Positions 34,727 through 42,404 of a stretch of DNA of 61,732 nt are shown one piece after another. The translations under genes and the position numbers were made by a program. Position 1 is the first letter of the stretch; every line of letters begins with the position of its first letter. Below the pieces are notes generated by a model. The model saw nothing but the letters and a program-made list of their open reading frames with translations, searched no databases and was not told the DNA's origin. Source of the stretch: a bacterium (GTDB lineage Bacteria; Bacteroidota; Bacteroidia; Flavobacteriales; Schleiferiaceae); NCBI GenBank assembly GCA_016125155.1, contig WGMI01000004.1:1-61732 (forward strand), given 5' to 3'.

Positions 34727-35311
34727 TCATTCCCCCCTACCCCACAACCCCCTCCCCTCATCCCTCGCCTCGGCCTGCAGCCGCGCAAACTCCTCCGCAT
34801 ACCGAACATTCGGGGCCATGGTCAAGAGCACCGCGCAGCCGCCCCGGATCAGATCCGCATTGACAAAACTCCCATCCTCCATAAAAACATACGCCAACGC
34901 TCTGCCATAGCGATCTTGCCGATCAACATCGTATTCCAAACACACCTTTTGACCCTCCAACCTCTGTTGGAGATAGGCCTTGGCTTCGGGTCCATAATAA
35001 CCGATCTCCTTGCCCGGACTCCTGCGCGTCTCCGGAGCATCAATGCCAATCATACGGACCTTCAGGCCTTTGGGTGAGCCATCCTCGATCCAAAAAGTAT
35101 CTCCATCGACCACCTTCGTCACCGCACGGTATACGCACTTGTGCTCGGCACCAGGGTCGGCACCAGGGTCGGCATCGGGTTCGGCACCGGGGTCGGCCTG
35201 AATGCTGCACCCCAGTGCCATAAGCCCAAACAGCCTCAAAACAAAACGCACAGGCAAAGAATAAAACCGCCCCGCACAGGCCACTTTCCTCGATAGAAAG
35301 CTCAACCTCAT
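34727..35311 (-). CDS. thermonuclease (SNase-like) lipoprotein
   Basis: This 194-aa protein resembles staphylococcal nuclease, a Ca2+-dependent DNA/RNA endonuclease. A signal peptide ends in lipobox LMALGC (~Cys35). A DP-rich spacer (ADPGAEPDADPGADPGAE) is encoded by a 12-bp repeat. The SNase domain (~60-190) has VVDGDTFWI, VRMIGIDAPETRR with catalytic Arg/Asp, a glutamate in GPEAKAYLQQRL, and DRQDRYGRALAYVF. It likely acts outside the cell or in the periplasm. It overlaps the esterase gene by 4 nt. Confidence 0.92.
   Translation of the reverse strand: MRLSFLSRKVACAGRFYSLPVRFVLRLFGLMALGCSIQADPGAEPDADPGADPGAEHKCVYRAVTKVVDGDTFWIEDGSPKGLKVRMIGIDAPETRRSPGKEIGYYGPEAKAYLQQRLEGQKVCLEYDVDRQDRYGRALAYVFMEDGSFVNADLIRGGCAVLLTMAPNVRYAEEFARLQAEARDEGRGLWGRGE
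35148..35196 (-). repeat. 12-bp tandem repeat in the thermonuclease spacer
   Basis: Four 12-bp units (two exact GCACCAGGGTCG on the plus strand at 35149 and 35161, then two variants) encode Asp-Pro-Gly-Ala type tetrapeptides on the minus strand, between the lipobox and the nuclease domain. Confidence 0.9.
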
Positions 35312-36507
35312 TCGACGATTAAACGCAAGGAGTGGCTACCCGTTTCTGACAAAAAAACAAGGAGATAGAGCCCGGGGGCAGCCTTCGATACATCGAGTTG
35401 ATGCCCCCCCTCGGACAACGTGCCCTTCCACAAACACCGACCCTGAAGATCAATCCAATGCACCGTAGCCTCCGCTTCCAGTTCGATCCAAGCCGTTGAA
35501 CCCGCCGGATTCGGGTACAGCCGAGGCGATGGAGCATGTCCATTGTCCACCAGCGAAAGAGCGGGATTGGAGATCACCTCCCGATATAAAAAACGCGTAG
35601 TGCGGTTCAAAATGGTATCCGCCATCACCCCATCCGACAACAAATCGTGACCCGCGCCCGGAAAACCATGAAATTCCGCACTGCCCCCCATGCGCTCCAA
35701 ACGCGGCATCACCCAAGCACTTCCGTGCATGGCCACCACCGGGCTCCCATTATAGGTCGCAAAGCCCCCCGCATAAGGCACCACATCGTCGGCGTCGCCG
35801 TGAAAACCAATCGCGCTCACATCGTTGCGGTTCAACATCATCGTATCGAGCAAAGCCCCCGCCATATCCCACACCGCCGCCGCCCGACTCGATTGCCCCA
35901 AATACTGGGCGCTTCCTCCATCGAGCCCCCCCAAGGCGGTGATGTCCATTTGGATTTCCATAGGGGCCGTGGACGGGTCCTGGAACAATTGCGCATGCAA
36001 GGCAGCAATCGAACCCGCCGAATAGCCCGCAGCGACAATGCGGTTCGTATCGATTTGAAAAGGATTGCCCCCTTGGGCCGAAGCATGCCAATAGCGAATC
36101 GAAGCCCGATAATCCTGAATGGCCCGAATAGACGCTTTTCGGAGCTCCTTGTCGAGCTCGGCAAAATTGAGAAAATCGATGCCGAGGCGATACGAAATCG
36201 AAGCGCAGACGTAGCCCTTGCGCGCAAAATGTTCGCAGATCTCGACCACATACGCATCGGTTTTGCTGCCGGCCACAAACGACCCCCCGTGCGCAAACAC
36301 CATCAAAGGCCGCAGCACAGCGGTATCGCCTTGGGGCTCGTAGACATCCAGCCTCAAATCGACCGGAAAACTGGTCCAGGCCGGGGCCTGTCCGTATACC
36401 ACATTCGGAGTCACCTCAACCGAATCGAAAACCGGGTCGAGATAGCGCTGTTGGGCATTTGCCCCAAACGAAGCGAGCAGAAGCACGCGGAGTAGCATTT
36501 TATTCAT
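35308..36507 (-). CDS. secreted alpha/beta hydrolase (esterase) with T9SS type A sorting domain
   Basis: This 399-aa protein has a signal peptide (MNKMLLRVLLLASFGANAQ). An esterase/carboxylesterase fold follows, with the oxyanion motif FAHGGSFVAGSK (~72) and the nucleophile elbow GYSAGSIA (~165). Asp and His are probably in FHGDADDVVPY and GAGHDLL. The end (~330-399) has the Por_Secre_tail pattern SPRLYPNPAGSTAWIEL ... DVSKAAPGLYLLVF, so it should be exported by T9SS. ATG 36507 was chosen; the upstream frame crosses the previous gene's terminator. It overlaps the thermonuclease gene. Substrate is unknown. Confidence 0.88.
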   Translation of the reverse strand: MNKMLLRVLLLASFGANAQQRYLDPVFDSVEVTPNVVYGQAPAWTSFPVDLRLDVYEPQGDTAVLRPLMVFAHGGSFVAGSKTDAYVVEICEHFARKGYVCASISYRLGIDFLNFAELDKELRKASIRAIQDYRASIRYWHASAQGGNPFQIDTNRIVAAGYSAGSIAALHAQLFQDPSTAPMEIQMDITALGGLDGGSAQYLGQSSRAAAVWDMAGALLDTMMLNRNDVSAIGFHGDADDVVPYAGGFATYNGSPVVAMHGSAWVMPRLERMGGSAEFHGFPGAGHDLLSDGVMADTILNRTTRFLYREVISNPALSLVDNGHAPSPRLYPNPAGSTAWIELEAEATVHWIDLQGRCLWKGTLSEGGHQLDVSKAAPGLYLLVFLSETGSHSLRLIVE

Positions 36508-36546
36508 GGTCAAAAGATAGAATTTACTCCCAATTGTCGGAGGGGC

Positions 36547-36578
36547 AAAAAAAAAAGCCGCCCCTTTCGGAGCAGCTT
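36547..36578 (-). terminator. intrinsic terminator of the 5'-nucleotidase gene
   Basis: On the minus strand AAGCTGCTCC and GGGGCGGCTT form a 10-bp stem (with G-U pairs) closed by a GAAA tetraloop and followed by T10. It lies just after the nucleotidase stop. Confidence 0.92.
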
Positions 36579-36603
36579 CCAAAGCGCTAGGTCGGCAGCG
36601 TTC

Positions 36604-39450
36604 TTACTCGATCACGAGCTTCTCTACAGCCACCTGACCTTCCGATTCAATGCGGAGGGTGTACACACCGGCAGCCAGACCGCTGAGGTCGAAGCGTGCT
36701 TCGGTTTCTCCTTCAACAGCGGCAATGCGCACCAAACGACCGCTCAGGTCGAGCAGCGACAACTCGGCAGCGGCACCGTTCAGGCCTACGAATACTTCGC
36801 CGCGGGCGGGGTTCGGATACACCGAAACCGAAAGAGCGCGGTCTTCGGCAAAGCTGCCCTCGGCATTCTTGCAGGCTACGCCACCGCCGTTCCAACCGCG
36901 GAAAGCGCTGCACGACTGGGCCGATTGCGTCATGCCATTGATATTCCACACGGCAAACACCACAAATTCGTAGTTGGCATTGCAGTTGGCGGCAAAATTG
37001 ATCATGTTCGACGTGCCGGGCTGCACACTGCCCATCACAAAAGGATTGCCGCTGTTCTTCACGCGGTATCCGGTCTGATAGCCCACCAACGTATCACCTG
37101 CAACCATTGGAGCCGCATTCCAGCTCAGGTTCATCATAGTGCCCGTGCGGGTTACGGTCAATCCCGTAGCGGCCGCAAAGCTTCCAATCGAGAACGGTAC
37201 CGTCAAGGTGTCTGACACCGTGCAACCGCTGCCATCGACCACCTGAACCCAAACGATATCGCCTTCGTTGGCAACAATCGTAGGAGTGTTCATGGCACCC
37301 GTGCTCCAGTTGACCGAAATGGGCGCAGCGCCCCCGTTGCGGGTGGCGCGGACAATCGTAGTAAGACCAGAGCAGTTGTTGCCCAAACGCTGAACGTCGA
37401 GTTGAACGCTCACCGGGCACACATGGTTGACCACCTCGATGCAGCCCACTTGGAATTCGCTGCCCACCTTGGCCAAAACGCGCACTTCGTACTCACCGAC
37501 ACCGGGGAAGGTGATGTTGCGGTCGGTACCGGTGGTACCTGCGGGGATCCAGGTTGGAGTGCCCAAGGCACGGTACTCTACGCGGTAAGCGGTGGCACCC
37601 ATTTGCGCCATCCACTGCACTTTGTAGGTGTAGTTTGAAACCAAATTCACGCTCATGCCCATATCTACGCAGGTATATTTGGCAATGCGGCCTACGCCGG
37701 CGGCGGGATAATCGGCCGTGGTCACCATTCCATTGAGGCCATTGGCAGCCGTCAAATAGTTGAACAAGGCCTGCTGGTACGTGGCACCCAAAGTGGTCTG
37801 GGTCAAGGCCCCGAGGGGATATTGGTCTCCGCCGGCAGCGCTAAAATTGTTGGTGGCCAAATTGACGGTCGGGGCACCGGGGACAATAAAGCCATCTTTC
37901 ACGATGTAGGTGCCATCGTCGAGGCGGATTTCCCATACGCGGTTGCCGGGCACAATTACGGCATTGGTCACCTGATCGTATTTCAAAGAGGTCTTGGCCG
38001 GATCCCATATAAAGCTGAAGCCCGATACCTGCGCAAAACGACCATCACCGGGGTTTCCTGCGCCGGGGTTGGCAGCCGAAACAAAGTTTTCGACCATTTC
38101 CTTGAAGATGGCCGGGGTAATTCCTTCCACCATCGAAACGAAATTCGGGAAGGGCAAAATGTTGGAGGTGTTCAACTCGCTCACGTTGCCCACGGGCAAA
38201 ATGTTGTTGTTGCGAATGCCACCACCGTTCTGAATGCCGATCTCGGCCTGGGGAACACCGAACGAGGCAGCCACTTGGTTGGCTTGCCACTTCATGGCAT
38301 CGGCCACAATATTGCCGAGGTTGGTCTCCTTCGAACGGACGCTGTTGCGCAAACCGTCGAGGGGCTCCTGGGTCGTTGCGATGATGTTGGCGCCCAAACC
38401 AGATACATAGACCGCCACAGAATCCACCACATTTTGCTGAATAAAGGCGTTGTTGGGAACACCGCCGCTGATGGCCGATGAGGCGACGCGGTTGATGCCC
38501 GAAGTGGTATCGACCGAGGTAATCACCCCATTGGCGTCGAACGTAACTTTCAGAGCGCCGATGTATTTGTACTCACCGGGGGTGGTCACCACATAGACCG
38601 GGTTGTTCATCATGTCGTTGGCGATCAACGGATAGGTGCCGTCGATGGGGCCGTCGTTGGGCACGATGGGCGTGTTGGCATCGCCGAGCAATTCGTCGCC
38701 GCCACCAGCGATGACGATGTCCACACCCGTAATTTGGGGAACGAGCGCCAATTCTTCGGTGATGGTCTGCAGGTGAGAGATCAAGACGATGTGCTTTACG
38801 CCGAGACCCGTCAAGAAATTGACTTCGCTCTGAACAGCAGCGACGAAGTTGGCATCGATGATGGTATTGCCGGGGCTAGAGATGTTGGCAATCGAAGGCG
38901 TCGTTATGCCAATGATGCCAATTTGCTGCCCCCCGCGGGTAACGATGGTGCTCTTGGCAATGTCGCCGGTGTTGACAAAGGCCTGCAGACCGGGCTCGTT
39001 GACAAAGCTCAGGTTGGCGCTGAGGAAAGGCGTCGGGTTGATGGCCTTCACATCGCCGATCAAACGCTCCAACACCGACGGACCAAAGTCAAAGTCGTGG
39101 TTGCCCAAACAGATGGCGTCGTAGTTTACATCGGCCAAAACGACGGCGTCGTAAATCGGACCGTTGGCACGATACAAACCCGCGTTGAATTCGGAACCGG
39201 CCAGGTAGTTGTCGCCCGAGCTTACGGTGATGAATTCGTATCCGTTGGCGGTCGCATCAGCGCGCAGGGTGTCCATCAACGAGCGGAACCGAGCTACTCC
39301 TCCGTAGTCGGCCAGCGCACCCGTACCGGAAGCGGTCAACTTGGATTCGCCGTCGTTGTTGTGAAAAACGGTGAGCGAGAGTTGGGCGTTTGCGCTTCCG
39401 AACCCGAGCAAGGCCGAAAGCGACAAACCAAAGAGCAAAGACTTTTTCAT
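36604..39450 (-). CDS. secreted 5'-nucleotidase/metallophosphatase with T9SS type A sorting domain
   Basis: This 948-aa exported protein hydrolyses nucleotides or other phosphoesters to release phosphate. After the signal peptide (to ~23, SANAQ) comes a calcineurin-like metallophosphatase domain (LTVFHNNDGES, ~26-36; TVSSGDNYLAG; CLGNHDFDFG, ~113; VLISHLQ). The 5'-nucleotidase C-terminal domain (~350-560) contains GIQNGGGIRNN and the substrate-stacking region. Fibronectin/Ig-like repeats follow (~590-860), then VYPNPARGEVFVG...DLSGLAAGVYTL, a T9SS type A sorting tail. Metal-binding NDxH appears as NDGES, with Glu in place of His. It is a single-gene unit with its own terminator. Confidence 0.92.
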   Translation of the reverse strand: MKKSLLFGLSLSALLGFGSANAQLSLTVFHNNDGESKLTASGTGALADYGGVARFRSLMDTLRADATANGYEFITVSSGDNYLAGSEFNAGLYRANGPIYDAVVLADVNYDAICLGNHDFDFGPSVLERLIGDVKAINPTPFLSANLSFVNEPGLQAFVNTGDIAKSTIVTRGGQQIGIIGITTPSIANISSPGNTIIDANFVAAVQSEVNFLTGLGVKHIVLISHLQTITEELALVPQITGVDIVIAGGGDELLGDANTPIVPNDGPIDGTYPLIANDMMNNPVYVVTTPGEYKYIGALKVTFDANGVITSVDTTSGINRVASSAISGGVPNNAFIQQNVVDSVAVYVSGLGANIIATTQEPLDGLRNSVRSKETNLGNIVADAMKWQANQVAASFGVPQAEIGIQNGGGIRNNNILPVGNVSELNTSNILPFPNFVSMVEGITPAIFKEMVENFVSAANPGAGNPGDGRFAQVSGFSFIWDPAKTSLKYDQVTNAVIVPGNRVWEIRLDDGTYIVKDGFIVPGAPTVNLATNNFSAAGGDQYPLGALTQTTLGATYQQALFNYLTAANGLNGMVTTADYPAAGVGRIAKYTCVDMGMSVNLVSNYTYKVQWMAQMGATAYRVEYRALGTPTWIPAGTTGTDRNITFPGVGEYEVRVLAKVGSEFQVGCIEVVNHVCPVSVQLDVQRLGNNCSGLTTIVRATRNGGAAPISVNWSTGAMNTPTIVANEGDIVWVQVVDGSGCTVSDTLTVPFSIGSFAAATGLTVTRTGTMMNLSWNAAPMVAGDTLVGYQTGYRVKNSGNPFVMGSVQPGTSNMINFAANCNANYEFVVFAVWNINGMTQSAQSCSAFRGWNGGGVACKNAEGSFAEDRALSVSVYPNPARGEVFVGLNGAAAELSLLDLSGRLVRIAAVEGETEARFDLSGLAAGVYTLRIESEGQVAVEKLVIE

Positions 39451-39843
39451 GGTATGTGGAATTAAGGGAATTCAAATGTCGAAGGGGTTCGCGCTCAGAC
39501 TCCTCTCTTAGAGTTTAAGACTCAGTTACGCTTTGGTTAACTCGAGCGGTTTCCGGATCGTTTTTGTGGAAGGGACTGTCAGGAAAGCAAGACACTTGAG
39601 CCCGCGTATCCGCAGTGCTTGACTTTGTTCAGTGCGATAGGGAGGATTTCTGTTTTTTGTATTAGCATTTTTCTTACTTTTATTCTTATTAATGGGTTAA
39701 CTTTGATGAGGTCGAATGCGTTTTTCCCGGGGAATCCAATTGGGTTCAATAGACTCATTGAACCGAACACAAGGCTCTTTGGACCCGGACAACTCGGAAA
39801 AATCGCTTCAACTTTCCACCAACCCCAGCCCCCCCCCGCTTCT
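39451..39843. other. intergenic region between the nucleotidase and a divergent T9SS protein
   Basis: About 390 bp separate the two divergent signal-peptide genes. A frame in phase with the plus-strand gene is open from 39619, but it lacks a signal-like start and reads as low-complexity leader. It holds a TAnnTTTG match at 39698-39705. On the minus strand CATTTG at 39478-39473 resembles part of a -7 box for the nucleotidase. No other gene is seen. Confidence 0.5.
39698..39705 (+). promoter_or_regulatory. -7 box for the type B T9SS protein
   Basis: TAACTTTG matches TAnnTTTG and is 138 nt before the GTG start at 39844. An in-frame ATG follows directly at 39706, so a longer protein without a normal signal peptide is a less likely alternative. 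Confidence 0.4.
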
Positions 39844-41808
39844 GTGAAATACGTTCTAACCACTGTTTGGGCCTGGATTTTTCTGGCCTCCATTTCGCTA
39901 CCTCTATCGGCCCAAGAGCGCTGGTTGAGCGGCGAATCGGCCAATACCTACGGAACCGGTGTGCTTCTGGCCCCTTCCGACGACGGAGGCAGTTACGTAC
40001 TCTCGAGGGACCTCTTTGAGCTCACCCGCTTCGATCGCTGTGGGGTGGCGCTGTGGAACCGAACGATCAGCCCCGGCCGCCCCTCGGGTTTGGCAGTCCA
40101 CCTGATCAGCCGACAAGGTGGGGGCATTGTGGCATTGTTTCGCTTTGACAATGCTGGCCGATATGGGGCCTTGATGGTCGCCGTCGATGGGCAAGGAACC
40201 GTGCTTTGGTCTGAGCTTCTGGACGACCCGGCCTTTAGTTACATACCGTACACCCTGGGCTCCGACGCAGAAGGTCGCCTGCATGTATTTGGTCACGTTA
40301 CAGAAATTCCCACCAACGAAATTTGGCTCTTTTTGAGCAGTTTTGATCCTCAGGGCTCTGTGCGTTGGTCCAAACTGGTCGGCGATGGGGGCATCTGGGG
40401 GGGATCGACATCGACCTCCGATGGGGGCTTCTTGTTGCGATCGGGCAACCGACTGGTCAAGCTGAACCCGGCGGGCAACTTCGAATGGGGCCGGCGCTAT
40501 GATTGGGATGTGTATGATTATCAGGCGCCCATCGAACACCCCAATGGCTACGCGCTCTCGGGCTATGCCCTCTTGGATCAGGACGTGTCGTGGCTTTCGG
40601 TTCAATTCAACGGAATTCCCACCAACAACGGTCTGTTCAGACTCGATATGCCCACCCAAAGCCCGCGGCTGACCAAGAGCAACAACGGTAGCCTTGGTCT
40701 GAGTTTTACCCAAAGCGAAGCCTCGGGTTCCCGTTGGTCGGTTATCACCCTCGACAATCAATTCCGGCCTGCCACGGCGGTTTCGGTGACCCCCTTCTCG
40801 GGCACCGGTCATCAAACCCCGGACGAAATGGCCTACAGCTCCGAAGGCGAACTCCTTGGGGCCGGAACCCGGGCGGGCAATTTATTTCTCGCCCAACTCG
40901 GAAGCGATCCGGGTTTGCCGGGTTTCAACTGCCTTGAAGCCTTGTCCTTGCCAGGGGTTGTGGTCAGTACCGCTACCAGCAGTGCTTGGACTCCAAGTAT
41001 CAATGCAGGCATATTGCCTTGGACTACTGCTTCTGTTTTGCCCGCGGTGGGGAGTGTAGATCCTCTGTATCAGTGCCAGTGGACACCCCAACTCGATCTA
41101 GGACCTGATACTGCTTTTTGCGGCAGTGGGCGCTTTGCGATCGGCGATCGAGATGGGGACAAATTCGATCAATATCGTTGGTCTACAGGTGCCCGCACTC
41201 CGGAAATCGAAGTATCCCAATCGGGAGTCTATTGGTTAGAGGTCCAGTCCGGATGCAGCGGAACGGTGCAAACCGATACCATTCAGGTACTCATGCTTGC
41301 GGCCACATTCCTCGATTTCCCGGAACAGTTTGCCTTGTGCGCAGAGGAAAATCTACGCATCGAGGCGCCTTCCTGTGCCAATTGTTCCTATTGGTGGAGC
41401 ACGGGCAGCCGAAATGCCGACCTCGAACCCCAAGACACTGGAACCTATTGGCTGGAACTGACGGCGTCCAACGGCTGTGCCAGCATCGATACCTTTCGGG
41501 TGGTGGACGCTCAATGCTATTGCGCCGCTTATTTGGCCGATGCCTTTACCCCCAACGACGACGACCTGAACGAATCCTATGGGCCCGTTCTGGACTGCAG
41601 GGAGACCTTCTATCGATTCGAAGTGTACGATCGCTGGGGCAAACTGCTCTATGCCAGTCTGGATCCCGACTATCGATGGGATGGAACCGTGGACGGAAAA
41701 CCATGTCCATCAGGCGTGTATGGCTACCGTTTATCGTTGAGGGCCGAAATTCGGGCCGTAGAACAGAACCTTGAAGATCAGCGAGGACGATTTGTGCTCA
41801 TGCGCTGA
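39844..41808 (+). CDS. secreted protein with gliding-motility (T9SS type B) C-terminal domain
   Basis: This 654-aa protein starts at GTG 39844 with a signal peptide (VLTTVWAWIFLASISLPLSAQ). The N-terminal ~400 residues form propeller-like repeats of the type seen in surface proteins (GGSYVLSRDLFELTRFD, GGFLLRSGNRLVKLNPAG). Two Ig-like segments with WSTG motifs follow (YRWSTGARTPEIEV, YWWSTGSRNADLEP). The CHU_C/type B sorting domain (~575-654) reads AFTPNDDDLNESYGP, FEVYDRWGKLLY, WDGTVDGKPCPSGVYGYRL. Such proteins are exported by T9SS and often kept at the surface with help from PorP/SprF proteins. Function is unknown. Confidence 0.88.
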   Translation: MKYVLTTVWAWIFLASISLPLSAQERWLSGESANTYGTGVLLAPSDDGGSYVLSRDLFELTRFDRCGVALWNRTISPGRPSGLAVHLISRQGGGIVALFRFDNAGRYGALMVAVDGQGTVLWSELLDDPAFSYIPYTLGSDAEGRLHVFGHVTEIPTNEIWLFLSSFDPQGSVRWSKLVGDGGIWGGSTSTSDGGFLLRSGNRLVKLNPAGNFEWGRRYDWDVYDYQAPIEHPNGYALSGYALLDQDVSWLSVQFNGIPTNNGLFRLDMPTQSPRLTKSNNGSLGLSFTQSEASGSRWSVITLDNQFRPATAVSVTPFSGTGHQTPDEMAYSSEGELLGAGTRAGNLFLAQLGSDPGLPGFNCLEALSLPGVVVSTATSSAWTPSINAGILPWTTASVLPAVGSVDPLYQCQWTPQLDLGPDTAFCGSGRFAIGDRDGDKFDQYRWSTGARTPEIEVSQSGVYWLEVQSGCSGTVQTDTIQVLMLAATFLDFPEQFALCAEENLRIEAPSCANCSYWWSTGSRNADLEPQDTGTYWLELTASNGCASIDTFRVVDAQCYCAAYLADAFTPNDDDLNESYGPVLDCRETFYRFEVYDRWGKLLYASLDPDYRWDGTVDGKPCPSGVYGYRLSLRAEIRAVEQNLEDQRGRFVLMR

Positions 41809-41810
41809 CC

Positions 41811-42404
41811 TCAGCGCTTTCGCCCTCCTTTAAAAAACCGCTTTTGGTAGTAGGGTTCGTCGAGCCGACTTCGGATGACGCCCTTTTGGGTGCTGGAGTG
41901 GACAAAAGTACCATCGCCCAAATACACCCCTACATGGTCGATGCGGGTTCCGCGAATTTTGAAGAAAACCACATCGCCCGGTTCGAGGTCTTCAAGGGCA
42001 ATGGGCTCTACCTCGGCAAACAGGTCTTCGGAACGCCTTCCCTGAAAAGGGTCGTTGTAATGCTCGCGATACACGGCGCATACAAATCCGCTGCAGTCCA
42101 CCCCCTTCTGGGTATTGCCGGCATAGCGGTAAGGCGTACCCACCCAACGGTCCACATACGCTTCGAGTTCGGAATTGGCCAATGCACCGCTTGGAGCAGA
42201 TAGGGCGGGGGTGTCGGTTTTCCTCGGAGTTCCCGAAGCTGATGACGATTCGCGCTCCCATTCCTTGGCATCCAGTTCCAAGGTCGATTCGGAGGGGCGG
42301 GAAGCCGCAGTCCGGGTACTGTGACAGGCCCAGAGCGCACTGACGGCCAAATACAGAAGCGCGCGCTTCCCCAAAAGGCGAATCACATCAACGACTCGGC
42401 GCAT
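41811..42404 (-). CDS. NlpC/P60 (C40) peptidase lipoprotein
   Basis: This 197-aa protein has a signal with lipobox ALWAC (Cys27). A low-complexity linker (~30-75) precedes an NlpC/P60 domain: nucleophile Cys in GVDCSGFVCAVYREH (~105), catalytic His in RIDHVGVYLGDG (~155), and a third polar residue (His) in FVHSSTQKGV. It would cleave peptide crosslinks in peptidoglycan (D-Glu-diaminopimelate bonds in studied members). It overlaps the M1 peptidase by 17 nt. Confidence 0.93.
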   Translation of the reverse strand: MRRVVDVIRLLGKRALLYLAVSALWACHSTRTAASRPSESTLELDAKEWERESSSASGTPRKTDTPALSAPSGALANSELEAYVDRWVGTPYRYAGNTQKGVDCSGFVCAVYREHYNDPFQGRRSEDLFAEVEPIALEDLEPGDVVFFKIRGTRIDHVGVYLGDGTFVHSSTQKGVIRSRLDEPYYQKRFFKGGRKR

